Source: Helicobacteraceae bacterium (lineage in GTDB: Bacteria; Campylobacterota; Campylobacteria; Campylobacterales; Sulfurimonadaceae). Taken from it: DNA of 36,352 nt. The position numbers were made by a program, and so were the translations under genes. Shown in pieces: positions 1 through 8,320 of this stretch. The DNA lies in NCBI GenBank assembly GCA_027063225.1, contig JAMOSG010000030.1:1-36352 (forward strand). The letters are read 5' to 3'. Within the stretch, counting starts at the first letter, position 1. The number at the start of each line of letters is the position of its first letter. Under the pieces are notes generated by a model that had not been told where the DNA came from, did not search any database, and worked only from the letters and a program-made list of their open reading frames with translations.

Positions 1-655
1 TGGAGTGTGAGTGACGCTTAAACCTTACAGCATTACTTTTAGGATTGCTAATAAGTTGTTTTTGGTACTCTATCATCTTAAAAAAAGGTGTTAAAAAATT
101 ATCAAGCTCAAAAGATGTAATATTTTCAATTTTATGTTGTGTTAAAAGCTCTAAAACCACTTGAGTTGATTCTATGGTAGAGAGGTAATTTTTTTGTGGT
201 TGCGCTTTTATTTGGTATTGAGATTCTTTTTTAGTTTGAAATGTTAAATGTGGAAGTTTTTGAAGATTTTTACTCTCTAAAAAAATCTTTTTTGCACACG
301 CCCATGTTGCATCTATTAAAAAAATTGCAATTGGTTGATTTGTTGTTTTTGGATTAGTATTATTTAAAACAATAGCATTATCTGAAGGGTAGAGAATATA
401 GCTTTGATGAGTATTTATAATCTCGTTGATACGTTTATGGTTGCTAAAATCTATCCCTATAAAAACCTCTGAGTTACTGAGGTTATTGTGTGTAAAAAAT
501 CCCGTATTGTTTTTTACTTTTTTAAACTCTTTTGGATGCATTAAAATTATAAATTTTGTTTCTGTTTGCAAGGGTGTAAAATACTTACACATACAAGAAC
601 TCTTTGGTCTATAACATTTGTAACATTTCTCTCTATCGCCATATAATGTTTTCAT
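1..655 (-). CDS. DTW-domain protein, probable tRNA-uridine aminocarboxypropyltransferase (3' end outside window)
   Basis: The frame stays open from an ATG at 655 to the window edge, giving 218 visible residues and no stop. The start of the protein has a cysteine cluster (CYKC, then CMC), as in the zinc-binding N-terminus of the DTW family. Near the middle is DATWACAKKI, the DxTW signature, followed by YLSTIES, the family's second conserved block. DTW proteins such as E. coli TapT transfer the aminocarboxypropyl group of S-adenosylmethionine to a tRNA uridine (acp3U). Membership of the family is well supported; the exact tRNA position is inferred. The gene reads the same way as the secretion cluster beside it, but a 71-base gap and a TATAAT box suggest its own transcript. 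Confidence 0.82.
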   Translation of the reverse strand, partial: MKTLYGDREKCYKCYRPKSSCMCKYFTPLQTETKFIILMHPKEFKKVKNNTGFFTHNNLSNSEVFIGIDFSNHKRINEIINTHQSYILYPSDNAIVLNNTNPKTTNQPIAIFLIDATWACAKKIFLESKNLQKLPHLTFQTKKESQYQIKAQPQKNYLSTIESTQVVLELLTQHKIENITSFELDNFLTPFFKMIEYQKQLISNPKSNAVRFKRHSHS

Positions 656-685
656 AAGAAGAATTATACTTTTTTTTAAAAAAAA
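656..685 (-). promoter_or_regulatory. Promoter of the DTW gene, with A/T tract
   Basis: On the minus strand a perfect TATAAT lies at 668-663. A run of eight A (677-670) precedes it, itself preceded by eight T (685-678). Only seven bases separate the box from the ATG at 655, and no Shine-Dalgarno sequence is visible, so the transcript would begin at or next to the start codon. Confidence 0.55.
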
Positions 686-726
686 TTATTGAAAAAAGTG
701 TATAAATTTAAGTTACCACTCCAGGG

Positions 727-1965
727 TTAGTGTACAACACTACCCATACTCCACATAGGTAAGAATATACCAAGTGCAAGAAGTAGAACTAAAGAAGCAA
801 TAAGAATTAACATAACAGGTTCAATCGCTTCTGAGAGATTATCTATAATCGCATCAAAACGCATTTTGTAGTACTCTGCTACTTTTTTCATCATAGAATC
901 TATCGTACCGCTATCTTCCCCTGCACGAACCATTTGGATAATCATATTTTCAAAAAGTCCAATATCTTGTAAACCTTTATTGAGTGTTCCACCTTTTTCA
1001 ACTGTGAGTTTAACACTTTCAAGTTTCTTTTTTAGAGGTAAATTATCTACCATAGAAGTAGCAGTATCTAAAGCTTCAGCAATAGGAATTCCAGAGCGTA
1101 ATAGCTCTGCAAAAACAAGTGTAAAACGACTAATTGTTGCAAATTTGATAATATTTTTAATAAGATAAAGCTTTAACAAAAGCTCATGCCAGCCATAACG
1201 AATATGTTCATAATTCTCAATAAGAGATTTTATAACAATAAACCCAACAATTCCAATACCAACAATATAGAGTCCATAAGTATTAAATATATGTTCTAAT
1301 GAAAGAAGAATCTTTGTTGGTAGTGGTAAATCTGCATGCATTTTTTCAAACATAGTTTTAAATTTTGGAACCACAAAAGATATTAAAACACTAAAAGCTA
1401 TCGCCATAGAGATCATAACATTTCTAGGGTATGCCATAGCCTTTTTAAACTTTACAACATTGGAACGAATCTCATCTAGCATACTTGCAAGAGAGTAGAG
1501 AGCTTCATCTAAATTACCTGTTTTTTCTCCAAGTTTTACCATTGCAATAGAGAGTGTTCCTAACTCATAACGAAAATTTTCCATCGCTTTTGAAAGTGCT
1601 TGTCCTGAGTTGATATCACTTGAGAGTTGCTCAAACACCATTTTGAGTGTTTCATCCTCTGCTGAATTTGCTATCTCTTGAAGTGAATCGTGAATCGAAA
1701 TTCCAGCATTTGTCATAACAGCAAGTTGGCGAATAGCACCAACTAACGCATCTGGTTTAATTTTTTTCTTGCTAATAGTTTGAAGAATATTTTTACGTAG
1801 CTTTTGAAGTTGTAACTCGAAAGGCTCTTTTGTCTCAACAACTTTAATAATAATACCGTTAAATTTAAGCTTTGCAATTTGATTAGCCTCTTTTTTACTT
1901 TCTGCGTAAAAACCAATCTCTTGCTTTTTCCCTTTCATTATAACAGTAGCTACAAAGTAACTCAT
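727..1965 (-). CDS. mshG: Type II secretion / type IV pilus inner-membrane platform protein (MshG/CtsF, GspF family)
   Basis: A 412-residue GspF/PilC-family protein, the usual length. It has two repeated cytoplasmic T2SSF domains (about residues 65-190 and 270-395). Hydrophobic segments lie at about 185-205 and 230-250, and a last one at the C-terminus (LILIASLVLLLALGIFLP). The family forms the cytoplasmic-membrane base that is thought to turn with the assembly ATPase during pseudopilus growth. Its first four bases overlap the end of the mshE-like gene, so the two are probably translated together. It is the last gene of the cluster; no convincing terminator was seen after it. In C. jejuni the positional counterpart is ctsF, needed for natural transformation. 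Confidence 0.88.
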   Translation of the reverse strand: MSYFVATVIMKGKKQEIGFYAESKKEANQIAKLKFNGIIIKVVETKEPFELQLQKLRKNILQTISKKKIKPDALVGAIRQLAVMTNAGISIHDSLQEIANSAEDETLKMVFEQLSSDINSGQALSKAMENFRYELGTLSIAMVKLGEKTGNLDEALYSLASMLDEIRSNVVKFKKAMAYPRNVMISMAIAFSVLISFVVPKFKTMFEKMHADLPLPTKILLSLEHIFNTYGLYIVGIGIVGFIVIKSLIENYEHIRYGWHELLLKLYLIKNIIKFATISRFTLVFAELLRSGIPIAEALDTATSMVDNLPLKKKLESVKLTVEKGGTLNKGLQDIGLFENMIIQMVRAGEDSGTIDSMMKKVAEYYKMRFDAIIDNLSEAIEPVMLILIASLVLLLALGIFLPMWSMGSVVH

Positions 1966-3707
1966 GCTTTAGCAACCTTAAATACCTCTTTGAGTGTTGT
2001 AACACCACTTAGTGCTTTTTGAAGTCCATTTTCAAATATAGGCTCAAAATCTTCTTTTAAGGCTTGTTCTCTTAAAACATCTTTTGAAACACCTTTGGCA
2101 ATTAAAGAGGAGAGCTCTTCTGAGATATTTAAAACCTCACAAATCATCTCCCTTCCCATATAACCTGTGTCATTACACTCTTTACAACCTGCACCTTTAT
2201 AAAATTTTGCATTTTCAGGAATTAAATCTCCAAGTTCTTCAAGTGTTGTTGCTGGAATTTCATCTTCAACCTTACAGTGTGTACAGATTTTTCTAACAAG
2301 TCTTTGTGCTTGGATAGTTACAAGTGCACCACTAATAAGATAATGGTCAATTCCCATATCTACCATTCTATAAATTGCACTAATAGCATCATTTGTGTGT
2401 AATGTAGAAAGTACTAAGTGACCTGTAAGTGCTGCTTTAATGGCAATTTCAAGTGTTTCTTGGTCACGAATCTCCCCAATCATAATTTTATCTGGATCTT
2501 GACGTAAAATAGATTTTAAAGCTGCTGCAAACGTTAAACCAACTTTAGGATTTACTTGCACTTGTTGAATGAGATTCATTCTATATTCTACAGGGTCTTC
2601 TACTGTAATTACTTTATCTTCTACATTTCTAAGTTCGTTTAGTGCACCATAAAGGGTAGTTGTCTTACCACTTCCTGTTGGTCCTGTTACCAAGATGATA
2701 CCATAAGGAGCTTCAAGCCCTTTAAGGAGTTTTTGGTAGCTTTTAGAGTCCATTCCTGCATCTTCAAGTCTTACAAGTGCTTTTTGTTTATCAAGTACAC
2801 GCATAACAATCGATTCACCATAAAGTATAGGAAGGGTAGATATACGAAAATCAAATTCTTTGTCTCCTACTGTTGTAGAAAAACGTCCATCTTGCGGTTT
2901 ACGTCTTTCTGCAATATCAAGGTTTGCTAAAAGTTTAAGTCTTGATGAAAGAGGAGGGTAGATAAGCTTTTCAAAAATAAAAATTTCAGAAAGTTTTCCA
3001 TCTATACGTCCACGAACAACACAGTTTTTCTCTGTTGGTTCTATGTGGATATCACTTGCACGTGCATTAATACATGCTTTTAAAATAACGTCAATAAGCA
3101 TTAAAATTGAGGAAGCTTGATTTGTATCTTCTGTATGTGTTGATTGAAGTTCATCTTTTACTTTTTGCACTAAATCTTTAACGCTATCTTTGAGTTCCAT
3201 TTTAAATATATAAGAGTGAAGTTGATCTTTTGTAGCAACAGCAACTTTTAAAGGCTTTCTTGGGAAAAGACGTTGAATAGCCTCTTGGTCGTGAATATTA
3301 AGCGGGTCTTTAAAAACAACAGTAACACTTAAATCATCCTCTTGAATTGGTAGGGCATTATGTTTTTTGAGTTGAGCAAGTGGTACAGAAGCTGAAAGTT
3401 CGTAGTCTATATCGATAGAGTCTAAATCGACAAATAAAATATGTAAAGCCTCTGCAAGTTTTTCTAATACTTTACGTTCTGGAATATAGTCATAATTATC
3501 TATAATTGAGAGATCATATTCACCATCACGTATTTGTTGAACAATGAAGCGTACAAGTCTATCCATTGTCATAAATCCAGAGAGTGTAATATCACGTAAA
3601 ATAAGATTTTCATGAATCCCTTTAGCAAGCAAGCGATCAACTTGAGATTTCATAATTGAGCCATTAGCTAGTAAGTCTGTTGTTATTCTATCCATTTTTT
3701 GCTCCAT
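1962..3707 (-). CDS. mshE: Type II secretion / type IV pilus assembly ATPase (MshE/CtsE, GspE/PilB family)
   Basis: A 581-residue hexameric secretion ATPase. The N-terminal 150 residues look like an MshEN/GspE N-domain. Walker A is GPTGSGKT (342-349), the Walker B region is DPDKIMIGEIRD (404-415), and the His box is STLHTND (434-440). A zinc tetracysteine is present as CTHC (475-478) and CKEC (508-511), as in assembly ATPases rather than PilT-type retraction ATPases. It should power pseudopilus extension from the inner membrane together with the following platform protein. The N-terminal segment matches the spacing of the cyclic-di-GMP-binding MshEN motif but has RIT where RLG is expected. 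The gene lies eight bases after the preceding unknown gene. Positional counterpart: ctsE of C. jejuni. Confidence 0.9.
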   Translation of the reverse strand: MEQKMDRITTDLLANGSIMKSQVDRLLAKGIHENLILRDITLSGFMTMDRLVRFIVQQIRDGEYDLSIIDNYDYIPERKVLEKLAEALHILFVDLDSIDIDYELSASVPLAQLKKHNALPIQEDDLSVTVVFKDPLNIHDQEAIQRLFPRKPLKVAVATKDQLHSYIFKMELKDSVKDLVQKVKDELQSTHTEDTNQASSILMLIDVILKACINARASDIHIEPTEKNCVVRGRIDGKLSEIFIFEKLIYPPLSSRLKLLANLDIAERRKPQDGRFSTTVGDKEFDFRISTLPILYGESIVMRVLDKQKALVRLEDAGMDSKSYQKLLKGLEAPYGIILVTGPTGSGKTTTLYGALNELRNVEDKVITVEDPVEYRMNLIQQVQVNPKVGLTFAAALKSILRQDPDKIMIGEIRDQETLEIAIKAALTGHLVLSTLHTNDAISAIYRMVDMGIDHYLISGALVTIQAQRLVRKICTHCKVEDEIPATTLEELGDLIPENAKFYKGAGCKECNDTGYMGREMICEVLNISEELSSLIAKGVSKDVLREQALKEDFEPIFENGLQKALSGVTTLKEVFKVAKA

Positions 3708-3715
3708 GAAGTGTA

Positions 3716-4249
3716 TTAATAAGTATGTTTTTTTAATAATATATTATCATAATATTCTTCGATAATAATTGATTTTTTTTTGAAATAAAGCTTATATGAT
3801 ATTTTTATATTTTTTTTATCCGTAAAAAAATAAGTAGAATTTTTTTTATATTTTTTTAGATTACTATAGAGATGAAATACATTTGAAAGTATATAGTCTG
3901 TATTAGGTAGATTTAAAGAAGCAATTTTATAGCCATCGATCAAAGAGTGTTGGAGTAGTTTTTTTTGCATAAGTATTGTGGAAAAATAAGCAGCATTAGC
4001 ACGTGCTTCTTTAGAATTTTTAAGAAGTATAACAGGAATAGCTAGGTTGTCTATTTTATCATCATATAAACATCCAAAGGCATATAGAGAGATGGCCTCT
4101 TCATCTTTTTGAATTGAAAGAAAATTTTTAAAACCCAAGGTACAAAGTTGGTTGTATTGTTTTTGTTTAAAAAGTTTGACCATCTCACTTTTTAATGAAG
4201 AAGAGTAAAGTGCTGTAATACTAAGAAAAGCAAGAAAAATTATTTTCAT
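3716..4249 (-). CDS. Exported protein of unknown function inside the secretion cluster
   Basis: I do not recognise this 177-residue protein. It begins with a short signal-like sequence (MKIIFLAFLSITALYSSS). The middle is helical and alanine/leucine-bearing, with a pattern loosely like Sel1/TPR repeats (about 20-110). The C-terminus is very rich in lysine, tyrosine and isoleucine (KKYKKNSTYFF, YFKKKSIIIEEYYD). Its ATG overlaps the stop of the mshN-like gene as ATGA, and mshE follows after eight bases, so it belongs to the transcript. Base composition is more AT-rich than its neighbours, and an A9 run (minus strand) encodes the KKKS stretch near the C-terminus. It could be a periplasmic partner of the TPR protein, but that is inference from position only. 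Confidence 0.65.
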   Translation of the reverse strand: MKIIFLAFLSITALYSSSLKSEMVKLFKQKQYNQLCTLGFKNFLSIQKDEEAISLYAFGCLYDDKIDNLAIPVILLKNSKEARANAAYFSTILMQKKLLQHSLIDGYKIASLNLPNTDYILSNVFHLYSNLKKYKKNSTYFFTDKKNIKISYKLYFKKKSIIIEEYYDNILLKKHTY

Positions 4250-4956
4250 TTAAATCTTCCATTTTGAATGTTTTGTAAAAGCATAGATGCTTTCTTGGAA
4301 TTTGAATGGTTAATATATTGTTTTAATGTATCAATAGCCATTTGTTTTTTCCCAAGTTTTACAAGAGATTTTGCAAAAATAATCCAACTGTCTTCAATAT
4401 GACTATCTATATTATTTGTAATAAGAGCATAATCATAGGCATGTTTATATTCTTGAAGTTCATAATATTTTTTTGCAATAAAAAGGCTTAATACAGGGTT
4501 ATTGTTTTTATGAAATCTTTTTAAAACATCTTGAATATCTTTACGACTATCTTGATGCTGGATAATAATTTTTGATTTTTCTTCCTCTTTTGGAGTTTCT
4601 TGTCTCTCTACAGTGCTATTTTCTATTTGGGGTTTTATTGTTTTAGGCTCTTCAATACTAATTTTATCTATAAAGCTTAAAGATGGAGTTAAGGTTATTA
4701 GTTGTTTTACATCTTCTTCCTCTTTAAAAGAAGATGTTTTAATAGGTTGCTTTTTTTCTACTTTTTTAATATTTAAGTGTTCTTCTTCTTTTTTTATAAG
4801 AGGGGTTTTTTTTATTTTTTGTACTTTTTGTGATTGCAAAAAGGCTAAAATGATGAATAAAACAAGAAGGCTAAAAACAGAAAGAATTGCAAACGGAAGA
4901 GCTTTTTCTATTTTATAATAAAGCCAACGTCTTTCTAAGTTTTCAATATCAAGCAT
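4246..4956 (-). CDS. Bitopic membrane protein with C-terminal TPR repeats (MshN/CtsX-like)
   Basis: A 236-residue protein with a short cytoplasmic N-terminus and one transmembrane helix (about 20-42, ALPFAILSVFSLLVLFIILA). A charged linker rich in Lys, Glu and Pro (45-140) and a C-terminal domain with TPR-like helices (about 150-232) follow. This is the layout of MshN in MSHA loci and of CtsX in Campylobacter, which is reported to work in a membrane complex with the NTPase CtsP. The gene overlaps the upstream AAA ATPase gene by eight bases and the downstream unknown gene by four. The low-complexity linker probably spans the periplasm. The role as partner of the ATPase rests on topology and order, because sequence identity in this family is low. 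Confidence 0.72.
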   Translation of the reverse strand: MLDIENLERRWLYYKIEKALPFAILSVFSLLVLFIILAFLQSQKVQKIKKTPLIKKEEEHLNIKKVEKKQPIKTSSFKEEEDVKQLITLTPSLSFIDKISIEEPKTIKPQIENSTVERQETPKEEEKSKIIIQHQDSRKDIQDVLKRFHKNNNPVLSLFIAKKYYELQEYKHAYDYALITNNIDSHIEDSWIIFAKSLVKLGKKQMAIDTLKQYINHSNSKKASMLLQNIQNGRFK

Positions 4957-5755
4957 TGATTAATCCTGTATGAATAGCAGCCATTTCTATATATTTATTA
5001 GAAATATTTTTAGTATTTATTTTTTTTAATTTTTTGATATATGTTACATAAATTTCAAAGAGTGTGTATAAGAGTTTATTTGTATCTCTGTAGTTTCCTT
5101 GTGTGAGTTGATGAATAAGGGTAATATTTTTTTGTGTAAACATATTTGAAATATCAAAGCAGTTTGCTTTCATAAGCTTTTTTTGAATATAAAGTTTTAG
5201 TTCCATCTTAGAAGCATTTTTAAGCTCTATACTTTCCCAAATACGTGTTTGGAAATGCTCTTTTGCTATTAAATCCTCTTTTTCTGTTTTATGTAGTGTT
5301 AATACAAATTTTACAATTCGACTATCTGAAAGTAAACGAATTTTTTCCATAAGGTCATTAGCATAAAGTTGTGCTTCATCAAGCAAAATTATAGGAGTTG
5401 AATCTTGAGGATTTGCAGAAGCTATTTTCATAAAATGTGTAAAGTTTAAGGTATCGTTATATTTTATACCATAAAGATCTTGAGCAAGTGTTTTAAAAAA
5501 TTCACTCTCATCTAAAATAGGTGTTTTATAAAAAAAGATAGGTTGTTGCTCTTTTAGATCATTATAGAGCTTTGTTAGAAACATACTCTTGCCAGTACCA
5601 GGTTTTCCATAAAGCATAATCATTTTAAGTGGTTTTTGTACAGACTCTTGAAGAGATTGGTACACCATTGAAATTCTATCAAGTTGGATATACTCTTTAG
5701 CTTCTACAATATCTAAAAAAGCATTTTTTGAACTCTCAAAGAGGGCTATATCCAT
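4949..5755 (-). CDS. mshM: AAA/ExeA-type ATPase of the secretion cluster (MshM/CtsP-like)
   Basis: A 268-residue P-loop ATPase of the ExeA/GspA/MshM type. Walker A is GKPGTGKS (50-57) and Walker B is IILLDEAQ (122-129). The remainder is an AAA lid-like helical region. There is no transmembrane segment and no peptidoglycan-binding domain, unlike full-length ExeA, so it is probably a soluble or peripheral protein docked on the bitopic neighbour. MshM belongs to MSHA clusters, and CtsP is the corresponding nucleotide-binding transformation protein in C. jejuni. Its ATG abuts the stop codon of the secretin gene with no gap, and its 3' end overlaps the next gene by eight bases, so translational coupling is likely. 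Confidence 0.85.
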   Translation of the reverse strand: MDIALFESSKNAFLDIVEAKEYIQLDRISMVYQSLQESVQKPLKMIMLYGKPGTGKSMFLTKLYNDLKEQQPIFFYKTPILDESEFFKTLAQDLYGIKYNDTLNFTHFMKIASANPQDSTPIILLDEAQLYANDLMEKIRLLSDSRIVKFVLTLHKTEKEDLIAKEHFQTRIWESIELKNASKMELKLYIQKKLMKANCFDISNMFTQKNITLIHQLTQGNYRDTNKLLYTLFEIYVTYIKKLKKINTKNISNKYIEMAAIHTGLINA

Positions 5756-7201
5756 TTAGTTTTTTTCCTTAAATGAACCATTACTAAACCCTTTATATCC
5801 AAGTTTAGATAAAGAGAGAGTATCTTTTTCTTTATGAATTATATGGGGTTCAACAATAATAACGAGTTCCTGTGTTGTTTTAATAACTTCTTCATATTTA
5901 AAAAGATAACTTATAATTGGAATATCACCTAAAATAGGTACTTTATTTTCTACTTTTGTATTTTTAGTATTTATGAGTCCACCTAAAATAATGCGATTAC
6001 CATCTTTTACAGTAACTACAGAAGAGAGTTGACGTCTATTTAAATCTGGTGGCATGCTTCTACCTGTGTTTGTTTGAGAAGACATAGTTGTACTTGTTTC
6101 AGAAAGGGAAGGGTTAATACTTAGTGTAATTGTGTTATCACTTGAAATTTCAGGAGTAATAGAGAGTAAAACTCCCGCAAATACAGATTGAATATCTTCA
6201 TTTGTATTTTGTGAACCTGTTCCATTTCCAGCTAAGGTTTGAGTTGTAGAGAGTTTGTAAAAATATTCTGTTCCAGCAGTAATAAGTGCTGGTTGATTGT
6301 TTAATGTAAGCACTTTAGGATTAGAGATAGAGTGAACATCCCCTTGAGTTTTTAAAAATTTTATTACCTGATTTAAACTTCCACCTGCTTTAAGACTAAT
6401 AAGGTTTGTTTGTGTATCTCCATAAGTTGTATCTACTGCTAATTCTACATTTTGGAGTGCATAAAGTTGTTTCCAATCTATACCTGTAGTTTTAGAGTTG
6501 GCTATATCAACAGAGAGCAGTTGAACATCAATGAGCACTTGAAGTTGCACTTTTTTTTGCAACTCTTGTAAATAGTTTTCAATACGCTGCATCTGCTTTT
6601 GAGTTGCAGTTATAGTGATAAGCCCTGCATTTTTATTAATAATTGGTTTTTGAGCTTTATATTTATCTTGTGGTCTATTTAAAATGCTTAAAAGCTCATT
6701 ATCTAGCCCTTCCCAAAATTTTACTTCATCTGAATTTTCTATTTTTATCCCAGATTGCGAATCTTGAGATTTTGAATTTTGTTGTTGTGCTGTTGAAGAT
6801 TGGGAACTTAGTGTAACATCTGTTGAACCGATACCTTTTCTTTGGGAAAGAAGATAATCTACGTTAAATACTTTTGTTGTTAAATATGAGATTTTTAAAA
6901 GGTTGTTTTGCAATGTATAAGAGAGGTTATTCTCTTTTAAAATGATATCTAAAACTTCATGAAGTGTTAAGTTTTTAATATGTGTTTTATTTAAATGTGA
7001 ATCTAAAATTTGTTGTGCGTAAGGGTCAGTTACAATAATACTAAACTCACACTCATCGCTTAGTTGGTCAACAAAATCTGCAATTGTTGTATCTTTTGTG
7101 GAACTAATGCTAAAGAGTTCATAGGAACAATCAGCAAAACTACTATTTGTTAAAGTAAGTGCAACTAGTGTTGAAATAAGAGTTTTGTTAAAAAGTTTCA
7201 T
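5756..7201 (-). CDS. mshL: Outer-membrane secretin (MshL/CtsD, GspD/PilQ family)
   Basis: A 481-residue secretin with an N-terminal signal peptide (LISTLVALTLTNSSFA). An STN-like N0 domain spans about 30-105, with a Gln/Ser-rich linker (135-155). An N1-like segment covers about 160-215, and the secretin core runs from about 220 to 455, including VFAGVLLSITPEI and the late motif LGGLINTKNTKVENKVPILG. Such proteins form the outer-membrane channel for a pilus, secreted protein or incoming DNA. The length suits the short MshL/CtsD type rather than the longer GspD. No lipobox was seen. It follows the PilP/CtsR-like gene by ten bases. Confidence 0.9.
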   Translation of the reverse strand: MKLFNKTLISTLVALTLTNSSFADCSYELFSISSTKDTTIADFVDQLSDECEFSIIVTDPYAQQILDSHLNKTHIKNLTLHEVLDIILKENNLSYTLQNNLLKISYLTTKVFNVDYLLSQRKGIGSTDVTLSSQSSTAQQQNSKSQDSQSGIKIENSDEVKFWEGLDNELLSILNRPQDKYKAQKPIINKNAGLITITATQKQMQRIENYLQELQKKVQLQVLIDVQLLSVDIANSKTTGIDWKQLYALQNVELAVDTTYGDTQTNLISLKAGGSLNQVIKFLKTQGDVHSISNPKVLTLNNQPALITAGTEYFYKLSTTQTLAGNGTGSQNTNEDIQSVFAGVLLSITPEISSDNTITLSINPSLSETSTTMSSQTNTGRSMPPDLNRRQLSSVVTVKDGNRIILGGLINTKNTKVENKVPILGDIPIISYLFKYEEVIKTTQELVIIVEPHIIHKEKDTLSLSKLGYKGFSNGSFKEKN

Positions 7202-7211
7202 TGCATTATTC

Positions 7212-7637
7212 CTAGTGTAATTTTAAAGTTTTTATTTTCTTTTTTGTTGAAAGAACAAGTCGTTGAGTTTTATTTTTTAAAATAACTTCTGTTCTATTTT
7301 GGATTAAAAGTTTATATCCATAAACATAAGAGCCATTTTTATACCATTTACCATCTATGAGTGCTGCACTGTTCATAATAGCTTGAAGATGAAATGCTTT
7401 ATAAGAATGAGTCTCTTTTTTTGCTATTGGTTGTTTTGGCTCTATCTGCTTTTGAGTAGTTTTTTGTTGCTTATTTGCTCCTAGGAGGTAGATAAAAGGA
7501 TCTTGCAGTTTATCTACTTGTTGAGGTTGAAGTCCTTTACGTAAAGGTTTTATTGCTTCTATTTGTTGATCTACCCATGCCATCTCATTTCCCTGAACTA
7601 AAGAGAGTAAAAAAAGTAGTGTGATTAAAACTTTCAT
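7212..7637 (-). CDS. PilP/GspC-like periplasmic protein (MshK/CtsR-like)
   Basis: The start is placed at the ATG 7637-7635, which overlaps the upstream stop as TAATG. A slightly longer frame exists, but it begins inside that gene and lacks the leader at its start. The 141-residue product opens with a signal or anchor sequence (MKVLITLLFLLSLVQG), then a Gln/Lys/Pro-rich linker (50-80). A C-terminal beta domain contains LQAIMNSAALIDGKW and GYKLLI, the pattern of the GspC/PilP HR domain that links inner-membrane parts to the secretin. It lies directly before the secretin gene, as MshK and CtsR do. Family assignment is from this short domain and position. Confidence 0.75.
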   Translation of the reverse strand: MKVLITLLFLLSLVQGNEMAWVDQQIEAIKPLRKGLQPQQVDKLQDPFIYLLGANKQQKTTQKQIEPKQPIAKKETHSYKAFHLQAIMNSAALIDGKWYKNGSYVYGYKLLIQNRTEVILKNKTQRLVLSTKKKIKTLKLH

Positions 7638-8320
7638 TAGTATTTTATCCCCCATACAGAGATTTTCATATCAGTATAGAGTGTCTCTTTTGCTTTCATA
7701 TCAAAATCGTGTAAATCAACAACTAAATTGCTTCGCTCAAGAGCATTAATAAATTTTAATGTATCTTTATACTTACCACTAACACTTAAAGAGAGATCTA
7801 AAATATGTCCAAAGGCTCTTTTATCTTTTGCTAGTTCATTAGTAAAGTTTAAAATCTGAATATTATACTTTTGAGCATTTGTTGAGATAGAATAGATATA
7901 TTTCCCCCATGCTTGTTCATCGTAAATTAAAGATGAGATAGTTTCAATTTTAGATTTTATGTACTCATTATTGTCTTTAAAAAGGATAATTTGATGATTG
8001 ATTTTACGAATAAACTTATCAACTTGGATTATTTTATTTTGTGGATTTTTGGTTAAATAAATTTTATCCTTTAAAATTTTTGCTTGAAGGGATGTAATTT
8101 GTTTCTGTTTTTGCATAAAATTTGTAAAAGAACTATCCCAAAATAAAGTATAAGCAAAACCAAAAATAGCACCAAAAACCATAATGTATATCATTTGCTT
8201 TTCACGTTGTGCTTTATATTTTAAGGCAAAATCTATTTTATGAAGATAATCCTCTACTGGGATATTGATGGAAATACTGTTTTTTGGTAGATTAAATGAT
8301 GGAAGTGAGAATTTTTTCAT
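7637..8320 (-). CDS. PilO-like inner-membrane assembly protein (MshJ-like)
   Basis: A 227-residue bitopic protein with a cytoplasmic N-terminus of about 45 residues and one transmembrane helix (about 46-66). A coiled coil spans about 72-130, and a small alpha/beta domain at the C-terminus resembles PilO/GspM (SLSVSGKYKDTLKFINALE, then VVDLHDFDMKAKE). PilN and PilO proteins pair through their coiled coils to form the alignment complex between platform and secretin. The ATG overlaps the stop of the upstream PilM/PilN-like gene as ATGA, and its own stop overlaps the next ATG. The assignment rests on the typical fold pattern and gene order, since these proteins have little sequence identity. Confidence 0.72.
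   Translation of the reverse strand: MKKFSLPSFNLPKNSISINIPVEDYLHKIDFALKYKAQREKQMIYIMVFGAIFGFAYTLFWDSSFTNFMQKQKQITSLQAKILKDKIYLTKNPQNKIIQVDKFIRKINHQIILFKDNNEYIKSKIETISSLIYDEQAWGKYIYSISTNAQKYNIQILNFTNELAKDKRAFGHILDLSLSVSGKYKDTLKFINALERSNLVVDLHDFDMKAKETLYTDMKISVWGIKY

Noticed and set aside
656..726. Intrinsic terminator after mshG
   Set aside because: T-rich stretches exist but no stem longer than four or five bases precedes them.
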